The notes under the pieces: model-generated
Database searches by the model: none
What the model was told of the DNA's origin: nothing
The model's input: the letters and a program-made list of their open reading frames with translations, nothing else
Position numbers and translations under genes: made by a program
Assembly: GCF_001426995.1 (NCBI RefSeq)
Contig: NZ_LMFY01000001.1
Coordinates: 1,202,713 to 1,266,712 of the forward strand
Reading direction: 5' to 3'
Source: Microbacterium sp. Root553
GTDB lineage: Bacteria > Actinomycetota > Actinomycetes > Actinomycetales > Microbacteriaceae
DNA: 64,000 bases
Shown: one piece after another, positions 1 to 11,114 of the stretch
How the letters are laid out: each line of letters starts with the position of its first letter
How positions within the stretch are numbered: position 1 is the first letter of the stretch

Positions 1-1
1 C

Positions 2-109
2 GAGGAAGAGCACCAGGACTACCTGATCAAGTACCCGAACGGGTACACCTGCCACTTCCCGCGCGCCGGATGGGTGCTGCCGAAGCGGGAGCAGAGCGCC
101 GCGGTCTGA
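2..109 (+). CDS. msrA: MsrA C-terminus (partial)
   Basis: This is the last 35 codons of a gene that enters from the left and stops with TGA at 107-109. The visible residues [19 protein letters not shown] match the conserved tail of bacterial peptide-methionine (S)-S-oxide reductase, where the His-Gln-Asp-Tyr-Leu and Tyr-Pro-Asn-Gly-Tyr blocks end the protein. The enzyme reduces methionine sulfoxide in oxidised proteins in the cytoplasm. The catalytic GCFW motif lies outside the window, so the assignment rests on the tail alone. The catalase and Fur genes nearby also belong to peroxide defence. Confidence 0.8.
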   Translation, partial: EEEHQDYLIKYPNGYTCHFPRAGWVLPKREQSAAV

Positions 110-124
110 TCGCCGCACCGAGAG

Positions 125-349
125 CCCTTCGTCGGGCCCGTGTGACTCCGCTCCCTGAGCGAGCGCAGCGAGACGAAGGGCTCTCGTCGTGCCCGTGTGA
201 CTCCGTCCCCTGAGCGAGCGCAGCGAGACGAAGGGCTCTCGTCGTGCCACCCGTGTGACTCCGCTCCCTGAGCGAGCACACCGAGACGAAGGGCTCTCGT
301 CGTGCCCGTGTGACTCTGGTCCCTGAGCGAGCGCAGCGAGACGAAGGGC
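125..349. repeat. Four tandem copies of TGAGCGAG...GAGACGAAGGG repeat
   Basis: There are four copies spaced about 60 bases apart. Each contains CCTGAGCGAGC, a short variable part and GAGACGAAGGG, preceded by GTGTGACTC. The third copy carries two substitutions (CACACC for CGCAGC). The repeat fills the gap between msrA and the hydrolase, which converge. The same core recurs at 42167-42242, 60303-60431 and 62155-62460, so it is a dispersed intergenic family. Internal GAGCGAG/CTCGCTC complementarity in other copies suggests a hairpin or terminator role here too, which is inference. Confidence 0.85.
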
Positions 350-353
350 CGCG

Positions 354-1163
354 TCAGCTCCCGGACAGGAAGGCCAGGGCCGCCTCCTTGAAGGAACGGG
401 ATCCCGGAGCGTTGAAATGATTGCGGTCGGGGATCTCGAAGAACCGACCCTGCGGGGCGGCGGAGGCGAGGGCCCGGGAGCCCTCGAGGATGGCATCCTT
501 CGATCCGGTCGCGAACAGGATCGGACTCGCCGGAGCGTTCGACGGATCCGGGTCGATCGTCCGTGACGAGCGCATCCCCTCGGCCAGGGCGACCAGCGCG
601 GCGAGGTCGTTGCCGGGCACGCGTTCGGTCAGCGTGATGTAGTTCTGCGTCGTCGGGTCCGACACCGGGGTGCCGTCCGCCAGATACGCGCGCACCTGAT
701 CGAGATCCAGCCGGGCGAGCGGGATGCCGTCCGGCACCCCGCCGAGCACCGCACGGCCGATGCGCTGGGGCAGGTCGCGGACGACCTCCCAGCCGACGCG
801 CGCACCCAGCGAGTACCCGAGGTAGAACGCGTCATCGACGAGATAGGCGTCCATGACCGTCTCGACATCCGTCGCGAGGGTGCGGATCCCGTAGGCATCG
901 GCCTGATGCGGCTTTTCGCTGAGCCCGTGGCCGCGCTGGTCGAGCGCCAGAACGCGATAGCCGGCCTTGGTGAGCTCCCGCACCCACCCCGTGAGCACCC
1001 ACGTGTCGCGGGCGCTGGAGGCGAAGCCGTGCACGATCACCACCACGGGTGCGTCGAGGTCGCCCCACGTGTACGTCGCGAGGCGCGTGCCGTCAGCCGC
1101 GTACACCTGCTGGGGCTCAGGCATGTTGTTCAGGTCGGAGAGAGGGACTGCCACGGCATCCAT
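354..1163 (-). CDS. Alpha/beta-fold hydrolase
   Basis: A 269-residue cytoplasmic protein of the alpha/beta hydrolase fold. The oxyanion-region motif HGFASS is at about residues 45-50, the nucleophile elbow GYSLG has Ser118, and candidate acid and base residues are Asp223 (GSKDAIL) and His249 (DRNHF). The LALDQRGHGLS strand is typical of esterase, epoxide-hydrolase or haloperoxidase-like members. The start at 1163 is chosen because GGAAGG lies six bases upstream; a longer reading frame back to 1220 has no such site. Substrate cannot be told from sequence. It follows katA on the same strand but a 67-base inverted repeat lies between them, so it is probably transcribed separately. Confidence 0.85.
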   Translation of the reverse strand: MDAVAVPLSDLNNMPEPQQVYAADGTRLATYTWGDLDAPVVVIVHGFASSARDTWVLTGWVRELTKAGYRVLALDQRGHGLSEKPHQADAYGIRTLATDVETVMDAYLVDDAFYLGYSLGARVGWEVVRDLPQRIGRAVLGGVPDGIPLARLDLDQVRAYLADGTPVSDPTTQNYITLTERVPGNDLAALVALAEGMRSSRTIDPDPSNAPASPILFATGSKDAILEGSRALASAAPQGRFFEIPDRNHFNAPGSRSFKEAALAFLSGS

Positions 1164-1203
1164 TCTGGCCCTTCCGAAAAGAGACCATGGCCGCGAACGC
1201 GAC

Positions 1204-1270
1204 GGGGGCCGACACGCCACCTACAGGACGGTTGGTACAAAACCATCCTGCACGTGGCGTGTCGGCCCCC
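1204..1270. terminator. 67-base inverted repeat downstream of katA
   Basis: A perfect 17-base outer stem (GGGGGCCGACACGCCAC paired with its complement) encloses an inner AGGACGGTT/AACCATCCT stem with one mismatch around GGTACAA. It sits between the stop of katA and the start of the hydrolase gene. The form suits a strong intrinsic-type terminator or transcript-stabilising hairpin for katA. There is no clear T-run, so the terminator role is inferred. Confidence 0.6.
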
Positions 1271-1285
1271 GAAGTGGAGCGGCCC

Positions 1286-1383
1286 GGTCACCGGATGCCG
1301 GTCAGCGGATGCCGGCCACCGGATGCCGGTCAGCGGATGCCGGCCAGCGGATGCCGGTCACCGGATGCCGGTCACCGGATGCC
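1286..1383. repeat. Seven 14-base tandem repeats
   Basis: Seven uninterrupted 14-base units of the form GGYCASCGGATGCC lie just downstream of the katA stop. Units differ only at the pyrimidine (T or C) and at the C/G after CA. The core CGGATGCC is a very common hexamer context in this genome. It looks like a recent slippage expansion and has no reading frame of its own. Confidence 0.9.
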
Positions 1384-1398
1384 GAGCGGGCCCGACGC

Positions 1399-2850
1399 TC
1401 AGAAGCGGGCGCGCAGCGCGTCGCCGAGCGAGGCGTCGACGTTCGTCCAGTACTGGAAGAAGCGCTCGCGGATCGCGTCGATTGTGATGCCCTGACCCTG
1501 ACCGGTGAGGGTGTCGAGGAATCGGGCGCGCTGCTCGTCGTCGAAGACCGTGCGGTACAGGGTTCCCGCCTGACCGAAGTCGTCGTCGTCGCGGCGCAGG
1601 GTCGCCGCCGAGCGGATCAGCTCGCCATCCGACTCCCAGCTCGCCTCGACGCCGGCCAGCGGGTCGGCCTCGGGGCCGCCCTCGGCGCCGTACGAGTTCG
1701 GGGTGTACACGCGGTGCTCGGCCGGGTTGAACCGGTACTGCATGTGCCCCTCGTGCATGTAGTTGCGCACCTCGGCGGCATGCGGCTGGTTGACCGGCAG
1801 CTGGTTGTAGTTCGTGCCGACGCGGTGACGCTGGGCGTCGGGGTAGGCGAAGACGCGGGCCATCAGCATCTTGTCCGGCGAGATGCCCGTGCCGGGCACC
1901 TGGTTGCCGGGCGAGAACGCCGCCTGCTCGATCTCGGCGAAGAAGTTCTGCGGGTTGCGGTTCAGCGTGAACGTGCCGACCTTGATGCGCGGGTAGTCCT
2001 TCTTCGACCACGTCTTGGTGAGGTCGAACGGGTTGAAGCGGTACTCCTTCGCCTCCTCGTACGGCATGACCTGCACGTAGACGTCCCACGAGGGGTGCTC
2101 GCCGCGGGTGATCGCGTCGAACAGGTCGCGGCGGTAGTGGTCGGCATCCGAGCCCGCCAGCTGCTCGGCCTCGGCCGCACCCATCGCCTCGACGCCCTGG
2201 TTGGACATGAAGTGGTACTGCACCCAGAAGCGCTCGCCCTGGGCGTTCACCCACTGGTAGGTGTGCGAGCCGTAGCCGTTCATGTGGCGCCAGCTGCGGG
2301 GTAGGCCGCGGTCGCCCATGAGGTAGGTCACCTGGTGGGCGGACTCGGGCGACAGGGTCCAGAAGTCCCACTGCATGTCGGCGTCGCGCAGGCCGGAGTC
2401 GCCGAGGCGCTTCTGCGAGTGGATGAAGTCCGGGAACTTCATCGCATCGCGGATGAAGAACGTCGGGGTGTTGTTGCCGACGATGTCGAGGTTGCCCTCG
2501 GAGGTGTAGAAGCGCAGCGAGAAGCCGCGCACGTCGCGCCAGGTGTCGGGGGAGCCCTGCTCGCCGGCGACCGACGAGAAGCGGAGCAGCGTCTCGCTGG
2601 TGGCGCCGGGCTGGAACACCGCGGCACGGGTGTACGCCGAGACGTCCTCCGTGACGACGAACTCGCCGAAGGCGCCGCCGCCCTTGGCGTGCGGGTTGCG
2701 CTCCGGCACACGCTCGCGGTTGAACGAGGCGAGCTTCTCGACCAGGTAGCGGTCGTGCAGGACCGTGGGGCCGTCGGCGCCGACGGTGAGCGAGTGCGCG
2801 TCGCTCGGTGCCGGGGTGCCGGTCTGGGTCGTGGTGTTCGGTTTCGTCAT
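1399..2850 (-). CDS. katA: Monofunctional haem catalase
   Basis: A 483-residue small-subunit catalase that disproportionates hydrogen peroxide. The distal His54 lies in [12 protein letters not shown], the active-site Asn127 in GNNTPTFF, and the proximal haem ligand Tyr336 in the signature [12 protein letters not shown]. Length fits the clade of about 480-500-residue bacterial catalases without the large-subunit flavodoxin-like tail. The start at 2850 has AAGGAG eight bases upstream; an upstream extension to 3051 would run into fur. It lies 67 bases downstream of a Fur-family gene on the same strand and is very probably co-transcribed with it and de-repressed by peroxide. Confidence 0.95.
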   Translation of the reverse strand: MTKPNTTTQTGTPAPSDAHSLTVGADGPTVLHDRYLVEKLASFNRERVPERNPHAKGGGAFGEFVVTEDVSAYTRAAVFQPGATSETLLRFSSVAGEQGSPDTWRDVRGFSLRFYTSEGNLDIVGNNTPTFFIRDAMKFPDFIHSQKRLGDSGLRDADMQWDFWTLSPESAHQVTYLMGDRGLPRSWRHMNGYGSHTYQWVNAQGERFWVQYHFMSNQGVEAMGAAEAEQLAGSDADHYRRDLFDAITRGEHPSWDVYVQVMPYEEAKEYRFNPFDLTKTWSKKDYPRIKVGTFTLNRNPQNFFAEIEQAAFSPGNQVPGTGISPDKMLMARVFAYPDAQRHRVGTNYNQLPVNQPHAAEVRNYMHEGHMQYRFNPAEHRVYTPNSYGAEGGPEADPLAGVEASWESDGELIRSAATLRRDDDDFGQAGTLYRTVFDDEQRARFLDTLTGQGQGITIDAIRERFFQYWTNVDASLGDALRARF

Positions 2851-2917
2851 GTGCTTCTCCTTCTGCGCGAGGCGAGACGAGGGCATCCGTGGGTCCGGGT
2901 GCTCTCGGTGTTCACGC

Positions 2918-3337
2918 CTATGCGGCGTTCTGGCAACTGGGACACAGGCCCCAGAAGGTGACTTCGGCTGTTCGGACGGTGAATCCCCCCGCCGAAGACG
3001 GGGTGAGACACGGCGCGTCGCCGACGACGCAGTCCACATCGCCGACCGCACCGCATTCGGTGCAGACGACGTGGTGGTGGTTGTCGCCGATGCGCCGCTC
3101 GTAGAGCGCTGCGGAACCTGCCGGTTCGATCCGACGGAGCAGGCCCGCCGCCGTCAGGTCCGCGAGGATGTTGTGCACCGACTGGATCGACGTCGTCGGG
3201 AGCACCGCGGACACGGAACGGTAGACCCGCTCTGCATCCGTGTGGGCCATGGATTCCATCACCTCGAGCACAGCGACACGGCCCGCGGTCGCCCGCAGTC
3301 CCGCATCGCGAAGCGCGGAGTCGAGGTCGGTGTCCAT
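2918..3337 (-). CDS. Fur-family regulator (FurA/PerR-like)
   Basis: A 139-residue Fur-family repressor: N-terminal winged helix (residues about 1-80) followed by the metal-binding dimerisation domain. Visible ligands are the HHH cluster in [13 protein letters not shown], and two CxxC pairs (CTEC and CPSC) that would form the structural zinc site. The position directly upstream of catalase is the classic furA/perR arrangement, so it is inferred to sense peroxide and control itself and katA. A TTTTGA-N5-TCAAAA palindrome covers its promoter. Confidence 0.9.
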   Translation of the reverse strand: MDTDLDSALRDAGLRATAGRVAVLEVMESMAHTDAERVYRSVSAVLPTTSIQSVHNILADLTAAGLLRRIEPAGSAALYERRIGDNHHHVVCTECGAVGDVDCVVGDAPCLTPSSAGGFTVRTAEVTFWGLCPSCQNAA

Positions 3338-3343
3338 GCCTCG

Positions 3344-3373
3344 ACTGTACCTGCTGTTTTGAGTTGTTCAAAA
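3344..3373 (-). promoter_or_regulatory. fur-katA promoter and Fur-type operator
   Basis: On the minus strand, TTGAAC (3371-3366) and TACAGT (3349-3344) are separated by 16 bases, and TACAGT ends six bases before the fur ATG, so the transcript should be leaderless. A perfect inverted repeat TTTTGA-N5-TCAAAA (3357-3373) overlaps the -35 box, which is where an autorepressing Fur protein would bind. A leaderless furA message with an AT-rich operator at the promoter is known from mycobacterial furA-katG. Confidence 0.65.
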
Positions 3374-3430
3374 GACCGGCGTGTCGGCGTCGGCGGTTGC
3401 GCGCTCCGTGCAGATGCGTAGCGTGGAGTG

Positions 3431-3970
3431 ATGGCCATGAGACGAGCGGCGACGATCGGACTGATCCTGGTGGCGGGCATCGCGCTCGCCGGATGCACGG
3501 GTGAGCCCAGCGCGTCACCGAGCGGGCCGGCCTCCGGCTCGCCCTCCCCGTCGGCATCGACACCCGCGCCCACCTCCACCGGGGATGCGGCGGACGCCGA
3601 CGAAGCGCTGCTCCCGATCCCCGCCGACGAGATCAGGGACTGGGCCGAGACGGCCGTGCCGAGCACCGGTGCCGAGGGATCCACCCCGATCCTCTCCGGG
3701 TGGTTGAGCGAGAACACCTCCCCGCACCAGAAGACGCTCCTGCAGGCCCAAGAGGCCGGTGCCTATCAGGCGCAGCTCGCCTGCCGGGGCGACGGCACCA
3801 TCACGCTGACGGCCGGCGAGGTCGACGACGAGCCGTCTGCCGAGCCGATCGTCTGCGAGAACGAGACGATCGCGTTCGACGTCACCACCGCCGCCACCGG
3901 GATGCAGATCGTGATGGACCTCGAGGGCGCTCCCACGATCTATGCGCTGTCGCTGCAGCGGATGGGCTGA
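3431..3970 (+). CDS. Putative lipoprotein
   Basis: A 179-residue protein with a lipoprotein signal peptide: charged MAMRR start, hydrophobic stretch, and lipobox ALAGC with Cys22. A Ser/Pro/Thr/Gly-rich linker (residues about 25-55) leads to a globular part with two further cysteines (LACRG and IVCEN) that could form a disulfide. I do not recognise the family. The start at 3431 is preferred because TAGCGT ends six bases upstream, giving a leaderless message; ATG at 3437 is the alternative. It is expected to be anchored on the outer face of the membrane. Confidence 0.75.
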   Translation: MAMRRAATIGLILVAGIALAGCTGEPSASPSGPASGSPSPSASTPAPTSTGDAADADEALLPIPADEIRDWAETAVPSTGAEGSTPILSGWLSENTSPHQKTLLQAQEAGAYQAQLACRGDGTITLTAGEVDDEPSAEPIVCENETIAFDVTTAATGMQIVMDLEGAPTIYALSLQRMG

Positions 3971-3989
3971 GCCGCGGTCCCGATCGGCG

Positions 3990-4655
3990 TCAGGACTCCG
4001 AAGGCGCGAGAGGCAGCTCGAGTCCGTAGTTCCATGACAGGATCGCCGGCTGCTCGCGATAGAAGCTCAGCACGGAGACGGATCCGGCGTCCAGGCTGAT
4101 CTGCGCTCCGAAGCGTGGGGCCAGCCGCAGGTAGACGGCGGTCAGGATGCGCAGGAAGTGGCCGTGCGCGACGAGGGCGACGTCTCCGTCCGCCAGGGCG
4201 GGCAGGATGCGGGTCAGCACCCGCGATGCCCGGGCGGCGACCTCTTCGACGGTCTCGCCCGGCGTCGCGCCGCGGATCACCCCGTGCGTGAAGGCGCTCC
4301 AGTTGTAGCCGAGCTCCTCGCGGATGTCCTTCGTCGTGCGTCCCTCGTATCCGCCGTAGTCCCATTCGACCAGCAGCGGATCGACCTCCGCGTGCAGACC
4401 GGCGAGCTCGGCAGTGCGCCGGGCTCGCTGCAGCGGCGAGGTGAGCACGAGGGAGAAGTCGTAGTCCGCGACCAGCTCGCCCGCCCCGCGCGCGAGATCC
4501 TCTCCCCGGGCGGTGAGCGGGATGTCGGTGAGGCCGGTGTGCAGACCGGCCTTCGACCATTCGGTCTCGCCGTGGCGCAGGAGCACGAGCTTGCCCGAAG
4601 GATTGTCGGGCGCGGGACGGTCGGGCAGCGGGTCGTATTCGGGGAGCGCAGGCAC
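3990..4655 (-). CDS. Histidine phosphatase family protein
   Basis: A 221-residue member of the phosphoglycerate-mutase-like histidine phosphatases. The phosphohistidine motif LLRHGETEW has His28, the second catalytic His164 lies in LVAHGHFLRI, and an acidic loop WDYGGYEGR follows the pattern of the broad-specificity group. The GTG start at 4655 is preceded by TACGGT ending six bases upstream, which suggests leaderless initiation. The substrate is unknown; small phosphate esters are likely. The J-domain gene lies 49 bases upstream on the same strand. Confidence 0.9.
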   Translation of the reverse strand: MPALPEYDPLPDRPAPDNPSGKLVLLRHGETEWSKAGLHTGLTDIPLTARGEDLARGAGELVADYDFSLVLTSPLQRARRTAELAGLHAEVDPLLVEWDYGGYEGRTTKDIREELGYNWSAFTHGVIRGATPGETVEEVAARASRVLTRILPALADGDVALVAHGHFLRILTAVYLRLAPRFGAQISLDAGSVSVLSFYREQPAILSWNYGLELPLAPSES

Positions 4656-4704
4656 ACCGCAACCGTAGTCCGCACGCGTCGTGGGGGGACAGCCCCGCAC
4701 GGAC

Positions 4705-5634
4705 TCAGACGAACGTGATGGTCTGCTGCAGACGGGTGCGCACGTCGAACAGCTCGTTGCCCCCGATCGCGCGGGCGCCCGGGACACCCTGGCGCAGCAC
4801 CATCGACAGCGCGCTGCGCCGAACGACCACTACCGGCATGCCGCGGCTGCTGCCGAGCGGTGTGACGGCCTGCGACAGATCGTCGTCGGGGAGGACCATG
4901 ATCGCTCCGCCGAACTTCACCCTGGCGGCCTTGGCCACTGTGCGCATGCGGGCGAGGGCGGCGGTCACCGGCGCGCGGGTGCCGAGGCTCGGCCCGGTGA
5001 TCTCACCGCGCCGGAAGCCGACGACGCCGCCGAAGTCCTCCGACATCACGCCGTACAGACCCGACGGGCTGAGCACCACGTGGTCGAGCTTGTCGTCGGC
5101 ATCCGCGCCCGTGGCGACGTCGTGCCAGACGGTGAAGCCCATGCCGAGGGCGCTCACCGTGCGGGCGGTCGCCTCCTCGGCCAGAGCATCGGCGAGCAGT
5201 CGTCGCAGGTCTCGCGGAGCCGAGCGCACGAGCGCGGGGTCGTAGGGGTCCGGCACCTCGACACCGCGGCCCGCCCATTCGCGGATCAGCGACAGATAGC
5301 GCTCGCGACGCCAGCCGCCGGGGTGGCCGTACGAGCGCGCCCTGGGGCGGGTGTCGGTGCGCGTCGCGGTCTGCGGACGCCATCCGCTCCACTCCGGCTC
5401 CGACGGGATGCCGGGGTGCGTGCCGCTGCGGCGGTCGTAGGCGGCGCGACTCTCGGCGGTGCCGACGAGCTCCCACGCCCGCTGCACCTGGATGAACACG
5501 GCGGCGTCGCCGCCGGTGTCCGGGTGCGACTCGCGCAGGCGCAGCCGGTAGGCGCGCCGCAGCTCGACGTCGTCGACCGACGGGTCCACACCGAGGATCT
5601 CGTAGGCGGACGCCGAGAGCGGGCTGTCGAACAT
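4705..5634 (-). CDS. J-domain protein with NERD-like C-terminal part
   Basis: A 309-residue protein. Residues about 9-68 form a J-domain with the HPD tripeptide at 37-39, the signature for stimulating DnaK-type ATPases. A polar Arg-rich linker follows. Residues about 150-250 contain LDHVVLSPSGLYGVMSEDFGG, which resembles the core of NERD (nuclease-related) domains, where a conserved hDHhhhxxxGhhhhExK pattern is expected; here the usual acidic and lysine residues are not clearly kept, so nuclease activity is doubtful. AAGGAG upstream of 5634 supports the start. Confidence 0.75.
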   Translation of the reverse strand: MFDSPLSASAYEILGVDPSVDDVELRRAYRLRLRESHPDTGGDAAVFIQVQRAWELVGTAESRAAYDRRSGTHPGIPSEPEWSGWRPQTATRTDTRPRARSYGHPGGWRRERYLSLIREWAGRGVEVPDPYDPALVRSAPRDLRRLLADALAEEATARTVSALGMGFTVWHDVATGADADDKLDHVVLSPSGLYGVMSEDFGGVVGFRRGEITGPSLGTRAPVTAALARMRTVAKAARVKFGGAIMVLPDDDLSQAVTPLGSSRGMPVVVVRRSALSMVLRQGVPGARAIGGNELFDVRTRLQQTITFV

Positions 5635-5704
5635 CGCTCTCCTTCCGAGATCGCGGCATCCAGAATATCCGGCTGCTGTTGTGGATCGGCCGTGGCCGTC
5701 GGTG

Positions 5705-6358
5705 TCAGTCGGGCACGTCGACGATGCGCTCGCCGCCGATCACCGGCACGACGGCCCCGGAGGAGGCCGCCGCGATGTCATCCGCGAGTCGGTCGAGCTC
5801 CGGCGCCGGAACCCAGGCCTCCAGCGTCGCCCGTGCCCCGTAGCGAGGTTCGCCGAGCGTCGCCCCGTGATGCAGAACCCAGTCGCGCAGCAGGTTGTCG
5901 ATGCGTCCGGCATCCGCGTGCGACACCTCCATCGTGATCCGGGTGAGCGACTGCCGCCGCACGAGCGCGGCGAGGTCGAGGGCGTCCGAGACGGCCGAGG
6001 AGTAGGCCCGCACCAGCCCGCCGGCGCCGAGCTTCACTCCGCCGAAGTAGCGGGTGACCACCGCGACGACGTCCGTCAGCTCGCGGCGGCGCAGCACCTC
6101 GAGCATCGGCACGCCGGCTGTCCCCGAGGGCTCGCCGTCGTCGGAGGACCGCGCCTGGTCGCCGAGCAGACCGGTCACCATCGCGGTGCAGTTGTGCCGG
6201 GCATCCCACCACTGCCTGCGGAGGCGCGCGATCACGGCATCCGCGTCCTCGACCGAGGCGACCGGAGTGACGGTCGCGATGAATCGGGACTTCTTGATGA
6301 CCAGCTCGTGCTCCACAGGCGCGGCGATGGTCGCCGGGTGGCTGCGGGGCGGAGTCAT
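5705..6358 (-). CDS. yigZ: YigZ/IMPACT family protein
   Basis: A 217-residue protein of the YigZ/IMPACT family (UPF0029 N-terminal domain plus a small C-terminal domain). The family signature is visible in SSDDGEPSGTAG and TRYFGGVKLGAGGLVRAY. The role in bacteria is unclear; a link to ribosome or translation control is known only for the eukaryotic relatives. TAGTCT ends seven bases before the ATG at 6358, with no Shine-Dalgarno sequence, so the message is probably leaderless. Confidence 0.9.
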   Translation of the reverse strand: MTPPRSHPATIAAPVEHELVIKKSRFIATVTPVASVEDADAVIARLRRQWWDARHNCTAMVTGLLGDQARSSDDGEPSGTAGVPMLEVLRRRELTDVVAVVTRYFGGVKLGAGGLVRAYSSAVSDALDLAALVRRQSLTRITMEVSHADAGRIDNLLRDWVLHHGATLGEPRYGARATLEAWVPAPELDRLADDIAAASSGAVVPVIGGERIVDVPD

Positions 6359-6380
6359 CCGCCTCAGACTACCCAGCCCC

Positions 6381-8995
<2,615 letters not shown>

Positions 8996-9125
8996 CGTTC
9001 GAGCCTCCGGTGGTTCTGTGCCGCCTCCCGCTGCGGCATCCTTCCGACCGTACTTCGCGATCGGGCGTGTCGGCGGAGCGAATCGCGTCGACATGCCGCA
9101 CCGCGTCGTCGCGCGGGTGCCCGGC

Positions 9126-9902
9126 TCAGCCCGACGACGCGGAGGAGGGGGCGCGGTAGGTGCCGATGATCGCCGCGATGAGGTCGGAGTACGCGGCGTC
9201 CTGGCTCGCGAACGAGCCGTTGTTGCGTCCGTGACGAAGCACCTCGACGCGATCCGACACGGCCTGCACATCGGCGATGTTGTGGCTGATGAAGACGACG
9301 CCGAGACCGAGTTCGCGGAGCCGCTCGATGTGCGTGAGGACGTCGGCGGTCTGCGCGACGCTGAGCGACGCCGTCGGCTCGTCGAGGATCACGATGCGAG
9401 GTTGGCTGATGAGCGTGCGGGCGATCGCGACCGCCTGTCGCTGCCCGCCCGAGAGGGTGTTCAAGGCGGAGCGGATCGAGGGGATGTTCGCGGCGAGGTC
9501 GCTGAGCGCCTGTCTGGTCGACTGCTCCATCTCGCCCTCGCGCAGCATCCCGCTCGGGGTGCGCAGCTCGCGGCCGAGGAACACGTTCGCCGTGACGTCG
9601 AGGTTCTCGCAGACCGCGAGATCCTGGAAGACGGTGGCGATCCCGAGACGATGGGCTTCCGCCGGCCTCGAGATCTCGACGCGCTCGCCGTCGATGCGGA
9701 TCTCGCCCGAGGTCGGCGCCAAGGCTCCGGCGATGATCTTGGCCAGAGTCGATTTGCCGGCGGCGTTGTCTCCGATGAGACCGACGACCTCTCGAGCGTG
9801 CACGGTGAAGTCCACGTCGGTGAGCGCCTCGACGGCCCCGAAGCGCATCGAGATCCCACGCAGGGTGAGCAGGGGCTCTGCCTGTGCGGCGGTGATGTTC
9901 AC
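9126..9902 (-). CDS. Sugar ABC transporter ATPase, single-domain
   Basis: A 258-residue ABC ATPase with a single nucleotide-binding domain: Walker A GDNAAGKST (44-52), signature LSGGQRQAVA, Walker B VILDEPTAS, and the H-loop in FISHN. It resembles FrcA-type carbohydrate-importer ATPases. The GTG start at 9902 overlaps the ROK stop as GTGA, so its translation is coupled to the repressor. It is the last gene of the chvE-mmsA-mmsB-ROK operon, which already encodes a double ATPase (mmsA), so its partner permease is unclear. It may serve the same permease or one elsewhere. Confidence 0.88.
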   Translation of the reverse strand: MNITAAQAEPLLTLRGISMRFGAVEALTDVDFTVHAREVVGLIGDNAAGKSTLAKIIAGALAPTSGEIRIDGERVEISRPAEAHRLGIATVFQDLAVCENLDVTANVFLGRELRTPSGMLREGEMEQSTRQALSDLAANIPSIRSALNTLSGGQRQAVAIARTLISQPRIVILDEPTASLSVAQTADVLTHIERLRELGLGVVFISHNIADVQAVSDRVEVLRHGRNNGSFASQDAAYSDLIAAIIGTYRAPSSASSG

Positions 9903-11077
9903 GCGCGGTCCTCGAGCAGCTGCGACGGATCCGTCGACTGCAGGATGTGGATGATCGCGCCGATGAGCACGGCATCCTTGCCGAACGATGAGGGCACCGG
10001 GTCGCGCCGCGGAGTCCGCCCCTGCGGCGCGTTGTCGCGGACGGCGGCGGCGAACGGCAGCAGGAAGATGGGCCCCGCGTCGACGAGCTCGCCGCCGACC
10101 GTGATCACCTCGGGCGCGAGCGATTGATGGGCGGCCGCCACGACGCGTCCGAGTGCCGTCGCGGCGTCGGCGACGACCCGCGCACACCCGGGGTCGCCCG
10201 CGGCGGCGCGGGCGATCACATCCTTGAAGGTCACCTGTCCGAAGGTGGCGCGCAGGGGGGCGGTGACGGCCTCGGCGCCGGCCACCGTCTCGAGACAGCC
10301 GCGCTGGCCGCAGGCGCAGACCGACCCTGCGGGGTCGACCTGCACATGGCCGATCTCGCCCGCCGTGCCGGAGCGTCCGCGGTAGATCTGCGAGTTCAGG
10401 ACCACGCCCGCGCTCGCCGTGTACGAGGCATGCACGAACAGGCTGTCCTTCACATCGCGCGCCGTGCCCAGTGTGGCCTCGGCGAGAGCGGCGAGGTTCG
10501 CATCCTTCTCGACGAGCACCGGGCAGCCGATCCGCTGTTCGACGACCTCGGCGACCGGCCGGGTCTCCCATCGGCGCATCACCCCGCTGTAGGCGATCAG
10601 CCCCGTCTCCGGGTCGACCGGCGCCGGCAGGGCGATGCAGACGCCGATCAGGTCAGCGGCATCCGCGGCGATCATGCCGAGCATGTCGATGATGAGGAGC
10701 GTGATGCGATCGAGTACGGTGTCTTCGGCATGGTCCAGCGGCAGCGGCATCGACCGATCGGCCAGGACGTCCTGTCCGACGTCGGAGAGCCGTACGCGCA
10801 TGCTGCGATTGCCGATCTGCACGGCGGCGACCAGGCCCGCTCGACGCGCGATCGTCACGAGCTGCGCGCGCCGACCGCTGCGCGAGGTCGGGTGCGTCTC
10901 GATGAGACCCGAGAGGCTGAGCTCCTTCACGATGGCCGAGACGGTGGCCGTCGAGAGGCTGGTCGCTTCGGCGAGCTCGACCTGGGTGAGCCCGCCGAAG
11001 CGCTTGACCGCGTCGACGATCTTCGCCGTGTTGGCCTCGCGCAACCCCGACTGGGATCCCGCGGGCCATCTGCTCAT
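9899..11077 (-). CDS. ROK-family transcriptional repressor
   Basis: A 392-residue ROK protein: N-terminal winged helix (about residues 15-70, TQVELAEATSLSTATVSAIV) and a sugar-kinase-like domain with the zinc cluster CACGQRGC (Cys254, Cys256, Cys261) and His244 in GEIGH. These are the hallmarks of NagC/XylR-type repressors that bind a sugar and release DNA. It sits inside a sugar-importer operon and is inferred to control it through the palindromes upstream of chvE. TAAGCT ends six bases before its ATG, so it may also have its own leaderless promoter (11084-11089). Confidence 0.92.
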   Translation of the reverse strand: MSRWPAGSQSGLREANTAKIVDAVKRFGGLTQVELAEATSLSTATVSAIVKELSLSGLIETHPTSRSGRRAQLVTIARRAGLVAAVQIGNRSMRVRLSDVGQDVLADRSMPLPLDHAEDTVLDRITLLIIDMLGMIAADAADLIGVCIALPAPVDPETGLIAYSGVMRRWETRPVAEVVEQRIGCPVLVEKDANLAALAEATLGTARDVKDSLFVHASYTASAGVVLNSQIYRGRSGTAGEIGHVQVDPAGSVCACGQRGCLETVAGAEAVTAPLRATFGQVTFKDVIARAAAGDPGCARVVADAATALGRVVAAAHQSLAPEVITVGGELVDAGPIFLLPFAAAVRDNAPQGRTPRRDPVPSSFGKDAVLIGAIIHILQSTDPSQLLEDRA

Positions 11078-11114
11078 AGCGGGAGCTTATCGCGCGTCGA
11101 TGCCGTCACCGCGG

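Noticed and set aside
1358..2371. Long minus-strand open frame within katA
   Set aside because: It is a different-frame shadow of the catalase gene with Arg/Pro-rich translation and no domain.
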